Assembly: GCA_023333565.1 (NCBI GenBank)
Contig: JAJKFH010001906.1
Coordinates: forward strand, 200,001-264,000
From: Puffinus mauretanicus
Lineage: Eukaryota; Chordata; Aves; Procellariiformes; Procellariidae
Direction of reading: 5' to 3'
DNA: 64,000 nt
A model generated the notes under the pieces. That model was not told the DNA's origin, searched no databases, and saw only the letters and a list, made by a program, of their open reading frames with translations. The translations under genes were made by a program, and so were the position numbers. This document shows, piece after piece, positions 10,761-22,400 of the stretch (the first letter of the stretch is position 1; every line of letters begins with the position of its first letter).

Positions 10761-12229
10761 CAAAGGATTTCACCTCGTCGCTGTCTCTTTGTTTCCTCTT
10801 TCCACGCATCCCGTACGTGTTCCTCCCTTGCCTTGCTCCGGGTTTGCCTCTCCTCCAAATGCCGCTGTCAGACGTGACTCAGCATCGCTTTTCAGGACAG
10901 CAGAGCCTGACTCGCTCCATTCCTTACTATTTTGGTTGATTATCTTAAAGATCATCCTTAATTGCTCTTTGAATCCCCTTCTCCTTTCTCTTACTCCTGC
11001 ACAATTCAGCAACCACCAGTAGTGTGTAGGCGAGTGGCCTTCAAAGGGGTAAGCATGAAGTTTTATCCAAAAAGTACCCTAATGTACTGACAGTTGATCT
11101 ATAGTTAGTTAGTACATAATTATACCTAAAATACACCCTGTCAGCAGGATAAATGACGGCTACTGAAAACTCTAAAAGCATGACGGGTGTTCACCCATCT
11201 GCAATGACGAGAGCGGAGGGGTTTGTAAGTTGAGAAAGGCTGGCGAGTTCAGCGTGATCTGATTTAGTTAAATCATGCCATATGTTGGGATGGCTCTTTC
11301 TAATAGTCGTGCTAACCACAAACACAGGCAGAGAGAAGTCATCTGGTCCACCTGGCTAGTTTGGGCTCCCCTCCCCGGCGTTATTTCTGTACTTAGCGTG
11401 GTGGCAGCCCTCGAGCTGCTCATGTGAAGCTGGCTGATTCACAGTTAATTGTGACATGGTGTAATTTAGTAAATGAGCAGCTGAACATCTGTACGCCTTC
11501 CCCCACGGTAGATCAAAGCCTTACCTTAACACAAGGCTTTTAATTTCCACTAGTGAATCCTGTTTCTTTTACTGAACTCATGGATGGCGGGACGGTGCTG
11601 CTGGCCGCCTCACCGACCTAGGGATGGGGTGTCAGCCGGAGGAGATGGGTGTTCTGGCATCGGCTGGCGACCGTCAAAGCATGTTCCTGGAAAAATCCAG
11701 AAGTGGTGGTCGGATGCGGAGCCCAAGGCGCTTCCCCCCACTGGGCACTTACTCCAAAGATACCGGGACTAAAAGAGACCACCTCTGAGGCGGGCGGTGG
11801 TCTCCTGGGAAAGCCGTCGTGGTCCTCCTTGCTGGTAACGGGCAGCGCCAGGAGTGCCAGGCTGCTTCTGCGTTGCTTTTGTACCTGTGCTGGGGATAAG
11901 AAGCAGTTTTGCTCGTGCTTTGTGTATTGCCTTGCCAGTCGTGCTCCGGAGCGCGTTTCGTTTTCAAGAGGTAAAATCCTGTCTTTGCAGCGCTGCGTTG
12001 TCATGAAATGCTTCCAAACGTTGTTTGGGGTTTTTTTATAATTATACAGAGAAGTTCTCTAAAGTTAGTCCTGAGCTTGCTTTGGGGAACTGCTTGCAAC
12101 AAATAGGTAAAATGTTTACTTACAAACCACGCATGTATGGATAGTATGCCTGCTGGAGAATTTAGGATTAGATCTTGTCGTTTGATCGCTTACTTAAAAC
12201 TGATTTTACCATTAACTCTTCTGTCTATA
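10761..12229. other. Intronic sequence with a modest CpG-rich part
   Basis: The part at about 11584-11960 has a raised CpG count relative to its flanks, but less than the patches at 8335 and 9830. Open frames on both strands here overlap each other and look like composition effects. Nothing else is recognised. Confidence 0.5.
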
Positions 12230-12440
12230 AAAGTAGAAATATATTTTATAAATCTGTGTTGTGTTTAATTTACATGTCCTTTCATGGCTGGGCCAAGTTC
12301 TTTAAGGGCATTTATTCTGCTTCATATAAATAATTGATCAGCCAAGTTAATTTACTTCTGCCTGACTTGGTCAACCTTAATTAACTGCCCCGGAATAAAG
12401 ACTGAACTTTTTGTTAGCTTAAAATCTTTCACAAATGTGA
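12230..12440. promoter_or_regulatory. AT-rich block, candidate conserved element
   Basis: Compact non-repetitive stretch containing GGGCCAAGTTC, TAATTGATCAGCCAAGTTAATTTAC and CCTTAATTAACTG. The closely packed homeodomain-like and NFI-half-site-like words resemble a conserved enhancer. Function is inferred. Confidence 0.3.
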
Positions 12441-13699
12441 CAAAGAAGGGATGTATTATGACAATATTTTTGCTCTAGCACTGTTCCCAGGGGACAGAAA
12501 TGTTGAATGATCTTTATGGCCATATATATATTTGTAAACACCTCCAAGTACTAATAGCCGAAATAAAATTGTGAGCTTTGGAAGTAACTTTGAAACACGC
12601 AGGCTACATTCTGGTTCAGGCTGAGCCTGGAAGCATATTAAAACAAAGATTTTAAGGCCCAGAAGACCCCAGGGGTAGTTTTTTAAAGGTGATGAGGTAC
12701 TTAAAGATGTAGGTTGGTGCTTATTCAGGAGTCTTAAAAAATGTCTTGCCAGATGCCTCCCTGTATGGCAAGGCATCTAAATACATCTGAATATCAGTCC
12801 CTTGGTCTTTCAGACTTGCAGTGGGTCCTTATTCGGACGGGTGCTTCAGTCAGTAAATCCTCCCTCATGCTGACATAAACAGTGGTGCTTAGTCTTTAGA
12901 AACTATACTAGTAGAAGAATTGCAGAAATTGCCCACTTCAGTGCCCACCTCCCGCCTACTAATCTCCATGCTTAACCTTGCTCATCTAAATAGTCCAGTG
13001 GAGCTGAGAGACATGTGTCTGCAGCATCTGGTCTTTGTGATGTTACGGAGTTGGGTTTTTTTTTTCAATGGATTAGCATAGAACATTTTCAAAATTAGGA
13101 TTCCTTCAGGTTCTGTCTTTTTAGTTCAAAACACTGACACTGGAGTCCTCAGAAGGATCATTTTGATTCAGCCAAAGTTCAGTTAAAGCCATCCGACCTA
13201 TGTTTTTTCAATTTTGGCCATGCCCTTAAGAAATTAGCTGCCCCTTGGACTTCTGTCCAAGTCATCTGGAAGATGATTAGCTGTTGTCCTCCTATTGACA
13301 GAGTGCCTTGCTTTGATTCCACTCCACTGAAATTTTGCTCCATTACCTTGAACGTAAGATATTCACTAAGGAGATGGGCCAGACTGTATGGCTTTGCATT
13401 TGACCGCGCATCAAAGCTAGGAAAGGTTTTGTGCAGGTTAAGATGGGAATCTTGAGAAATTGATCACCGTTGTGAGATTTTTAAACCAAGCTGACATTAA
13501 GTCGTATAAGAACAGTTCTTTTATTATGTGCTCCTTGATTTCAGGATAAAATTTTACAAGTTGTTGTTCATACCGCAGCTTGGCTTTGGTCCCTTCATAG
13601 GGGAAAACCATCTTGGGTCACCTTTAATAATCTTAGGAGTCATTCTCCATTCCTCCTAACATGAAATAGCGTAGAATTTTTATTAAAAAAAAAGAAAGA
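12441..13699. other. Intronic sequence, nothing recognised
   Basis: Unique AT-leaning sequence without splice-bounded open frames, repeat families or RNA genes that I can support. Confidence 0.6.
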
Positions 13700-14330
13700 T
13701 ACTTATACTGGTAAGAACCCATCTATTTTAAGCTGTAAAAATACATTTTCCTTTGCACAATTGATATGAGAGTCATTCTGCTTTGCAGAACACATGAGAT
13801 GGACGTGCTCTTTTGTCATTATATTTAAGTCAGGTATCTTGTATATCATGGAAGCTTTTGTGGAGTACTGTATTTCCTATAATAAATCATTATGCCTAAC
13901 AGCTTCTTCAGCACTATTTTGGTTACTTGGGGTTGTATTCAGACCAGAATCACAGTTTGTACTAGACCTGAAGCTTCAGTTCAGTTCCCACAGAACCTAA
14001 TCACGTTGCATAAAGTCAACCTTGCTTTGCTTTTTTCTTTCACAATTTTGAGTGACAGACTTCACTAATAGGCTTCTGTAAGGCCCGCTCCTCTGTGCTG
14101 AGGAGAGACAATTATCTCAGCCATCCTCAGTGTACTATCACCTCAGCTCATTTAGGTGTGCTCAAAAAGACAAATAATAATCATTCTTGCAGAAAGCTCT
14201 CGCAGGTTGATTTTCATGATGCTTAATGATCAAACCAAACTGTGATTATTTATGTCAACTCACATTTGACTACAGTGAAGAAATAAACAGTTTTATCTTT
14301 TCTCCCTTGAAAATCCTGTTTTCTCTTGGA
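13700..14330. promoter_or_regulatory. AT-rich block, candidate conserved enhancer
   Basis: Dense in factor-like words: CAATTGATATGAG, GGTTACTTGGGG, AGACAATTATCTCAGCC, AAATAATAATCATTC and GATGCTTAATGATC. It also has a small dyad CTCCTC-TGTGCT-GAGGAG at about 14089-14106. There is no repeat character. Read as enhancer-like by texture only. Confidence 0.35.
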
Positions 14331-16369
14331 GATATTTTAGCAAAGTGGATTTGTTTTGTATTGGTGTCCAGTTGAGGGTATATTGAAGTTGACTGCCCGT
14401 GAATGGGTGTTTTTAAAGCAAAATTTGCTCAAAGATGTTCACTTTTGCTTTTAAAATAATGTTTTAAAGTCCAAACATCACAATTTTCTTTTTACTCGTC
14501 TGATGTTCTCTTTGCAAACTCTGTTTCCAGCTCCATTTCCTTGATAGCTGCTGCCGATCCTGCTGGCTACGATAGGTAGGGTGGGCACAGCCAGTGGAGG
14601 GGCCGGGGCCAGCCCTGTGCAGCTCAGGTGGTAACTGGCTGGGGTGCTTCAAAAGGTAAAATAGAGCCTGAAATTTGTCATGGAAAAGGTACTCGAGAAC
14701 TATGATCTTTTTGTGACTAAATACTATAAATAATCCATCTTTTTCTCAGTCCTTCTCAGTAGCAATTTCTACTGTTGTTTCTTTCCAGGAGCGTTTTGCA
14801 ATCCTAGAGACAATAAATAATTTCTTGACCAGTTTGGTTGTGAATTATTTTCAGTGTCCTGGAGATATTTCGCTCAGAAGGGCAAGCCAACAAATGGTGA
14901 TCAGGCAGTGATAGATCTGCTCCTCAGTGGTGCACATTCTTCTTGCTGCTGTCAGAGGCATCTCGGAGCTTTGGTTGGTGCTTTCTCTGACCCTCCTTAG
15001 CAGTTTATCCAGGTTCTCGCTTCCAGTCAATCTGTTGCATCAGAAGTGTTGGAGAATGAAATGTACTTCTTTACTGCTTGGGCACATTGGTTTTAACATC
15101 TCTTTTCACCATGGTATCTGCTTGAGGCACCTTCCACCAGTTCTTTAGCGTGCCCTTCCTCGGTCGGGTGTGGTCTACGTGGTGGTGACATGCCACCCAC
15201 CGTTTGCCATCGGGCATCACAACGAAGACATGAGTCTCTGGGTTTAACCTGCTAACTCAATCTTCTGTGGTGGTCATCCTTGTCCAGATCTTCTGCTGAG
15301 GTGAATTAATGTAATGCTCTGTTTTCTCCAGTTGAGGCTAGACCCCAAATTTGGATGGAAGCAGAAAACAATTACATACATCAGCTCTTTCTTTTTGATT
15401 TATCTCTGGTTAAAAGAGGTGTGTCCTTTTTAGTAGTATAGCATGTAAAAATTGCATGGTATCCCTTTGAGTAACTTGTGAGCTGTCTGGGGACTCGCAC
15501 TCCGGTCTCTTCTTCCGAAGCAGCCTGTGCCATGCAGTCACGGCCCCGTGTGTAATCCAGCCTTGCCTGTTAGGTGTAAACACTTACTGAGACCTTACCA
15601 TGCTTGTGGGCTTTCCTTACAGTGCCGAAAATGAAAACCACACCATGCTCAGCCTGTGTCAGAGTAGGATCATCTTAAAACCCAAAAGCTTTTGCTAGTG
15701 GCACTGGGAAGGCTGTAGGTTAGTTTAGATCTCTGGAGCTTTTACAAGGGAGTTGACAGAAGCTTTATAATGACCCCCCAAGCCTTTTTGTCCCCTCGCA
15801 TAATTCGAAGATCTTGCAAAACAGACTGAAAGAAGTTTCCATAGACGAGCTGAAATTTATTTAAATGTAATCAGAACATGTGAACCTGCCCTAGAACCGT
15901 CCACGTGCTTGGGCGGCCGTCAGCGTGAATAGATCCCGTCATGACTGGAGCGGGGTCCGGCTAGGGAGTGGTTCACCCACCTCCGATGTGAATCAAGGAG
16001 TGCGAACACCGGAGCGTGGTGGTGACAAAGCCCTCGTTAGTCAACTGCTTCTCAATCATGACATTTTGATTATCGGCCGTATGGATCATCATTAGGAACG
16101 TCTGAAGCTACCAAACGAATGAGAGGTCTGGTATCGGTGCGTTGGGCTGGAGCGTACCTCTGCGTGCGGGGTCTGATGCTGAAAAGTTCTCCCGTGGTAC
16201 TTTTCCGTTGAAAGGCATTGCTTTCGCTCGCCCTTTCTGACTGATATTTTCCCTTATACGTTGGAAGAGAAGGGATTTTTCTTCTTCCTTTTGAGTCGGG
16301 TTAGTTATCGAATTCAAACAGGTTCTTCCTTAAATATAAAGCATCTTACTTTGAAGGTGAACTACCCTG
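14331..16369. other. Intronic sequence, nothing recognised
   Basis: Mixed unique sequence. The part at 15880-16260 has scattered CpGs but no clear island. Open frames show no known domain. Confidence 0.55.
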
Positions 16370-16510
16370 CACGGAGGCATTTGGCTCACGTGCGCAGGTG
16401 TGAGTTAGCGTGGAGCAGGCAGCGTGCTCGGAGCGTGCAGCGTGGCTTACCGTACCCCGTCTGCCCCGGGGCGAGGGTGAGAGGAGGGGGCGGGATGGGC
16501 TGGGGGCAGC
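16370..16510. promoter_or_regulatory. GC-rich patch with a strong G-quadruplex motif, about 1 kb upstream of the coding exon
   Basis: CpG-containing GC-rich stretch ending in four G-runs at 16486-16490, 16492-16494, 16497-16499 and 16502-16506 with loops of 1, 2 and 2 nt, a textbook G-quadruplex pattern on the + strand. A CACGTG E-box lies at about 16387. Its position just upstream of the start-codon exon makes a local alternative promoter possible; that is inference. Confidence 0.4.
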
Positions 16511-17440
16511 GGAGCAGGTTAATAACATTTAAATCCTGGAACTTGGGGGCCTTGCAGGTGGAAATACCTATAAAACAACTCATGGAAATATCTCAAAGGT
16601 AGCGGTTTGCCGCTGAAAACTGCCGTATGTGCTTTGTTTGGGGGGGGACGGTTCCCAAAGACGTGTGAATCCCAGGAGTTCTGGGATGAGCAAGCAGGCA
16701 CTCATCCTCATCCTCGCTGTGGGGCCTGTGACCCACTGATACAGTTGATGAGCACCCAGGGACAGACATCCACCAAGAGTCGAGAGGGCTGGCTGGGAAT
16801 AGCTGTGGCCACTAAGATGATGTTTAGCCAAATAGCCAGGACGCTCTTCACTGTAATGCCGTAGTGCATCCAAAGCCAGACCAAATCCCCGGCCAAAAAA
16901 TTTGCCAAAAAGACTAATTCTGTGAGCAGTTGAAGCAGTTTGCCCCCAAACGAAAGCTGATGGTGTCCAGTACATCCCAGACTTAGCCTAAATTGCTTCA
17001 GAGTAAAAAAAGCTGCCAATTCGGCAATATCACGGTGTGAATGGAAACCGAAATAGCGAATGCTCTGCTTCACCTTCCTGCCCCTACATAGTGTATATCA
17101 AGTTTTTGATACTGTCCATCATATGTTGCAAAGAATGACTCATCCGTTTCAAAGGAAAGCATCCAGATGTAACTAGAGAAATTTAATTATGGATTCTGTG
17201 TGTTCGTTCAAAAATATTTTTTTTTCTTTAAGGGAAAAAAGATGTTGAGTAAATAATACTATATTTAGAACAGAACTATCTTACTAAAATTATAGCTGTA
17301 CCAACAGATAAATAAACATAAACTAGTAGCATGAACCATTAATGAAAGATAAATCGTATGAAGGGAAATGACAAATGTTTACAGTTTTGGCAGGATTTAA
17401 AACAGGGCATGTCTCCTTATATACAGCAACTGTTTTAACA
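16511..17440. other. Intronic sequence immediately upstream of the coding exon
   Basis: Unique sequence. The stretch at 17100-17440 is AT-rich with a TGTTTAC core near 17377, and could include conserved splice-flanking sequence. No exon or repeat recognised. Confidence 0.55.
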
Positions 17441-17480
17441 GCTGCTTTTTTTTTTTTTCCCCTCCCCTAAATTATTTCAG
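17441..17480 (+). other. FOXP1: Splice acceptor and polypyrimidine tract of the FOXP1 first coding exon
   Basis: A long T/C tract (about 17448-17466) runs into CCCTAAATTATTTCAG, with AG at 17479-17480. It is a strong 3' splice signal directly before the conserved 5' UTR and start codon, so the start codon lies in an internal exon and transcription begins further upstream. Confidence 0.85.
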
Positions 17481-17491
17481 GTTTTTGAGTC

Positions 17492-17662
17492 ATGATGCAA
17501 GAATCTGGGACTGAGACAAAAAGTAACGGTTCAGCCATTCAGAATGGAGCGAGCGGTGGCAACCATTTACTAGAGTGCAGCCTGCGGGAAGTGAGATCAA
17601 ACGGCGAGACACCTTCAGTTGAAATTGGGGCTGCAGATTTAGCACATCTTCAGCAACAGCAG
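17492..17662 (+). CDS. FOXP1: FOXP1 first coding exon (N-terminal 57 codons, partial gene)
   Basis: This exon encodes the N-terminus of forkhead box protein P1, a nuclear winged-helix transcriptional repressor that works in lymphocyte, heart, lung and neuronal development. The reading frame opens with tandem ATGs (17492 and 17495) and gives 57 codons: [10 protein letters not shown], then [10 protein letters not shown], then a Gly/Asn/Ser-rich stretch, [16 protein letters not shown] and a final LQQQQ. I recognise this as the conserved FOXP1 start; the Leu before the short Gln run and the changes around residues 20-35 are the avian form. The zinc finger, leucine zipper and forkhead domains lie in later exons outside the window. 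The exon starts at 17481 after an AG, so 11 nt of 5' UTR precede the ATG. It ends in CAG before GT at 17663, in phase 0. The first ATG has G at -3. The next exon should begin ALQVARQ and continue with glutamines. The identity is a sequence match from memory; the splice ends are inferred from signals. Confidence 0.95.
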
Positions 17663-17673
17663 GTACTGTAAGA
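17663..17673 (+). other. FOXP1: Splice donor of the FOXP1 first coding exon, with a second GT 5 nt downstream
   Basis: The exon ends CAG followed by GTACTG, which keeps phase 0 but departs from the GTRAGT consensus at intron positions +4 to +6. A better intron-side match, GTAAGA, starts at 17668. Use of that second site would add 5 nt and shift the frame. The phase-0 site is chosen because known FOXP1 proteins continue in frame from the glutamine run. Confidence 0.7.
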
Positions 17674-19050
17674 CATATTACAAGTTTCCTACTTACAGGA
17701 AAAGCGTGAAGCATTTAACCCCCCCAACTCCTTCGTATTTGCCAGTCAGAGGATGCTTTTAGGACTTGCCTACGACATTCTGTACATTTTTGTCTGTAGG
17801 GGATTGCAATCGTTAATGTAAAGGGAAACGTTGGACTTTTCTTCTGGGGCTCTTTTTAAATCATTCCCTGGAAATACCCGAAGATCAGGGCTTGCTTCCG
17901 TAGCCTGAATGTGTTGAGTCTGGTGGCAGCGATTGGGTGAACCGTTGTATACAAATAACTGGTTTCCAAAATATGTCACTGGGTGGAAAATACACTAACG
18001 TTAAGTTTTGTTTTTGCAACAAATTTTAGTATAACCTAGCAACCTCTATCAACAGAATGTTTTCTATTAGTGAGAAAGGCTGCGGAGGTATCTGCTGCAG
18101 CAAAACATCAGAACAAATAAATAAATACATCCCATGTCAGTACTCCTCAATTCAGAGGAATCGGAACCAAATTTTGCGGTTTGCCTTTGTATTTTAATTA
18201 GTGTATTTTCTGGAAAGTGACCAAGTTCACCAGTGTAAATTTATCCACGTAACACGTCTTGTCGTCTTCTTTTCCCTGATAAAATTTTGAAACCCTTTGA
18301 GGAAATTTTACACCAAAGTGTTGGGCATGTATCATTAACGTGTTTGGGAACAAAGGCTGCAGCAGAGCCATGGTGAATACACTTACGCCTAACCCGCGCT
18401 TTCTCTAATGCAATAAGCATTCTTAAAACCTTTTAAATACGCGATTGGCAGCTGGTTAAGACTCCCCTAAGCGTACAGTGATCTTTTTAGCAGGTTGTTG
18501 TGGAGAAGAAAAAACCTGCACTCAAAAAACAAAGCAAACCGAAAGCTTGCGGAGGAGCAGGGGACCCCGTTTGCCAACGTAAGACAGAAAGCTGCCATAA
18601 TTAAACAAGTCAGAAAAATGGATGATACTAAATGCATAGACTTTGGTTGTTTCAATCATTTTCATCCTACAGGTTTTTACTTGAAGTGAGAATACCATCA
18701 GTGAGAAAATCACAGCCATGCTGAATTCATTACTGCAGTAGTCACACAAAACCACGGATAAAATTTCAATAACTGCAGGCCACAGTTGAGTAAACAGTTG
18801 CACTGAAACTTAATTCCTGTTGACTTTTCCCTCATTCTTCGCCAGGGGCACATTCTGATTCGTAGTGCAAAGACAACAGGGGTTACAGCTTTGATTAATA
18901 TAGGACAGTAGAAGAGGAGTGGAACGGTAAAATATGTTCAACAGAAAGGTCTCGTCTTAAAAAGGCTTCGTATCAAAATGAATTAATTAGGCTGCATTTT
19001 CCATAGGAGCACTATGGAATTTTCCAATGCTGCTTTGTGCAGAGAGAAAC
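17674..19050. other. 5' part of the large FOXP1 intron, nothing recognised
   Basis: AT-leaning unique sequence downstream of the coding exon. No repeat family, RNA gene or second exon is visible. Confidence 0.6.
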
Positions 19051-19064
19051 GGGGGGGGGGGGGG
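19051..19064 (+). repeat. G14 homopolymer
   Basis: Fourteen consecutive G at 19051-19064. Such long G tracts fold into quadruplexes and are prone to length change and sequencing error. Confidence 0.9.
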
Positions 19065-19079
19065 TCATGCAAACACGTG

Positions 19080-19400
19080 CACGCCGTAGACCAGAATTGC
19101 TCAGACCTCCGCTCCTACCACCAGTTACTAACCTTCACGGCCGGCGCCTTGTGCCAAGGCTTCTCCGTGGCCGTCCAGAGGGCTCACGCCGCCTTAGATA
19201 ACGTCGTAATCTCCCGTGTAATGGGTTGTGTCATTCGACAGCCGCCCGTTCGGTCAATTAAGGAGTGGCACCAGTTCATTCCTGCGCGGGTCCTGCAGCC
19301 CTCCCGAAACGGTGCCTGGCACAGACACCGGTGCTGCCAGCCCCCGTGGGAGCAGGGCGCGGGGCTGGGGGCAGGACTGCTGGGCTCGGGATTGCTTTCC
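19080..19400. promoter_or_regulatory. CpG-rich patch with G-quadruplex motif
   Basis: CpG-rich sequence with a four-run G-quadruplex motif at 19348-19371 (GGG, GGG, GGGG, GGGGG with short loops). It is about 1.4-1.7 kb downstream of the coding exon. Short intronic patches like this recur through the window; any promoter role is inferred. Confidence 0.35.
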
Positions 19401-22400
19401 CACAGCTCAGATTTTAGCTTATAGTTTATTTATCCTCTGCCAGTACAATAAATGTGGTCGGGGAGCTTGCTTTTCTCCAAGTTCTTAAAAGACCTTTATG
19501 TTCTGTGTTTGAATTCTGCTGTTAATTGGTTTTGATGACTAACTTCTCCATGGAGTTTATCTTTTAAAAAGCAAGTTGATGGCAAAGTTTGAAATGGTTA
19601 TTAAAAAAAAAAAAAGGAAAAAAAAAAAAGACCGGATAACAACAAAAAGGGTAATCAGAGCTAGCATAAATATATCAATCTTTGTGTTTGGAAAATATTT
19701 TTAAATGCTGAAAAGAAGAAAAACCCGTTGTTTTCAGACAGCTAATGCAAGCATTTACAGATCACATACAACATGGAGCATAATGTTTAGATGTTTCTCC
19801 GTATACAACATATGCTCTCAGGTCACTTAACAGAATGCGTTCTACAAAACGCTTCTTCAATACAAATGAATGAGTTCTGAATTAAACAGCTATTTCTTAA
19901 GAGCATTTCATTCAAATCTTTTCTTTTTGCCACCTGGCACTTGTTTTGTCTGAAAAAAAAAAATCAGCAGCGGGTAGTTTGAGCTTTGCTGTTGGGGTTA
20001 GTTGTGTATTCCTGTGAGGAGCGTGGCTGAGCAGTGAATCCTGGACATACAGTGGCGTGTGTAAAGCATCTGTGCTGAATTTTGGTTCACATTTTTTGTG
20101 ACATCTATGAATTTATAAGGACTAATAGCTTTGTTAGCATGAGAGAGGAAAACAGAAATGCTTCAGGTTTTTTAGGAAGTTTTAATGGGTTTACAAACTT
20201 GTAAATATTTTACCATGGAAAAATATGGAGCACCACAGATGTTCATATGTTTGAAGGGACAGTGTACGGTGAGAGCACTCTTCTAGTAAGTGCGGGGAGG
20301 ACTTGTAGGACAAGTTTTATGCTTCCCATGTCATCTTGGGGTGATTCTGCCATGCAAGGAGACAGAGAGTGATGTGATGCTAAATTATTTTTGCATTAGC
20401 AATCTTGTAAAATGTACTGTTAAGCTGGGAGTAGCAAATGTGGGGATGAGTTCTGCTGTGTATAATAAAACCAAGTCTCTCCAACTGATGTTTATGTTTG
20501 TAATTGTGAAGAAAGAAAGCCAAAGCAATACAAGTGACTCTTCAGGGGCAGTACATCTGTGGAAGAGTTGGATAAAAATGGAGATACATATAGGAAAAAT
20601 CGCCCCCAGAACCAGACTGAAAGGGGAGGAAGACCTTTCCCGCAGTATTTTGGCACGTGCTGAGGGTGGGAGAGGTTCCCTTCCCGCTGCTGCTGACTCC
20701 AGAGGTGCCGGTGGTCGGCATCTTGTGGGAATGACAGGATGAGGTGGAATGGGCAGGGTTTTGGTGACCTGCCTGTAAAAACCTGGAGTAGGCACGAAGG
20801 TTACCTGGGTCACTGGACTTCCTAAAGAGATCAGGAGCGGGCATTTGGCATGGGGTCAGGCAGTGGGGCTCAGGAGCTTGCTCCCAAGGTGCCCACAGGC
20901 AGAACCAACGGACGGGGCAGAAAACCTGGGAAGGGGGTAGCAGGCAGAGTCTGGCAACATCTGTTGGCTCTGAGGCATCACGGAAAACATCTGGGAGGTG
21001 CAAACTGGGTGTCGGAGTGATCCACAAGCTGAAAGTCAGGCTGGGCGAGGGAAGCTTGGACAGAAAGTATGTAATGATGGGGTAACTCTTGCCTTCCAAG
21101 GAGTAATAAATAAAGACTCATGCAGACAAACTGCCTTTTAATGTACGTGATCACAGCTTTAGTTGCTTCAGTGGTTTCTGACGTCTACTCAAATAGAAGG
21201 TTTGATGCTTCAGTCCTAGCCAGTTGTTTTTGGTTTGGGTTTTTTTTTTAGTTTATAAAATAAATATTATTTATTGTGTTTTGTTTTTATCCTCAGGACT
21301 ATTCATTAAAGTGTTCTTCACGTTATTAGCAGAGAAACAAGGATGTGAATTGAACAAAGAGAATGAATACAAAGTTGAATTCCGATATATAGCAGCAAGA
21401 CACCAAATGCTGTGTTGCACAGTGGCAGAAATACAAACCTCTCCACATCAATAGCAAGATCCACTTTGATACCGTAACTTCAAGTACTGCCCCACGAGTA
21501 TAAAACTCAGTATCTTTTTGTCTAATCCAGAATGCTTTTGAACTTTTAGGAGGTATGACTTTAATAGTAATTTGTTGACAGATTAGCTGCAGAGATTGCA
21601 AAGAGTTTATTTTGCAGAACTGGCAGGCTCGTATCAGTGTTCCCTTAAGGAAAAAAACACACATTGCTGTTTTGCAATTGCTTGCATTTATTGACAACCT
21701 GCGCTGAGCAGGCAGAATCGGAATGTTTGTATAATGTAAACCTATAGCTTGTCTGATGGAGTGTAGTGTACTTTTAGGTAGTGCATAGATTGCTTGATAA
21801 AAAGGGTTACAAGGTGACTGTTTATGACAAACTGGAATAGCGATATAAATGCAACTGGTACATGGAGAAACGAGGAGGAAGTTTATATAAAGAATTGTAG
21901 GGAAGTTTCTTTTCTTCACTTTGTCTTTGAGCTGAACTACACTGTTAATTGTGAAGTGTCAGCTCAAGCTTTCTGAAGAGTTTAGATAAATAGTGGTTTT
22001 GCCATGTGTCCACAAAGTAAGGAAAGAAGGGGTTTTTCCTTGAAAAAAACGGTCGGCGTTGTATATATTTCATTGCATCCGTTTTTGTACTTGATACACT
22101 TCTATTCCACTGAATGTATACAAATGAAAAATACAGTTTTGCTCATGTGTAGGAGATAAAAAGAATGTTTGATAGACATAAGAAATTTGGACTAGGTTCT
22201 GGTGCCTGTGCCCAAGTCAGTGATTTCTTCACAGTCGGTCTCGCTGACTGCAGTTGGGGTGTTCGTGGTATCGATGGGAAGATGCCACAGTTGGGCCCTT
22301 GGGCGGTAGTTGTTTCGAGAAATGTTGAGATGGGAAGTGTTGGATTGAGGGAAGCAAACTCCAGAGGGAATATGTGGTTTCTTCAGATTTTGTTCAAGTC

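Noticed and set aside
14740..15380. Stretch with phrases resembling old interspersed repeats
   Set aside because: No ordered set of landmarks from any family I know, so no repeat call is made.
21326..21919. 197-codon open frame on the minus strand
   Set aside because: No known domain, no splice context and ordinary intron composition. One such frame is tolerable by chance in 64 kb and six frames.
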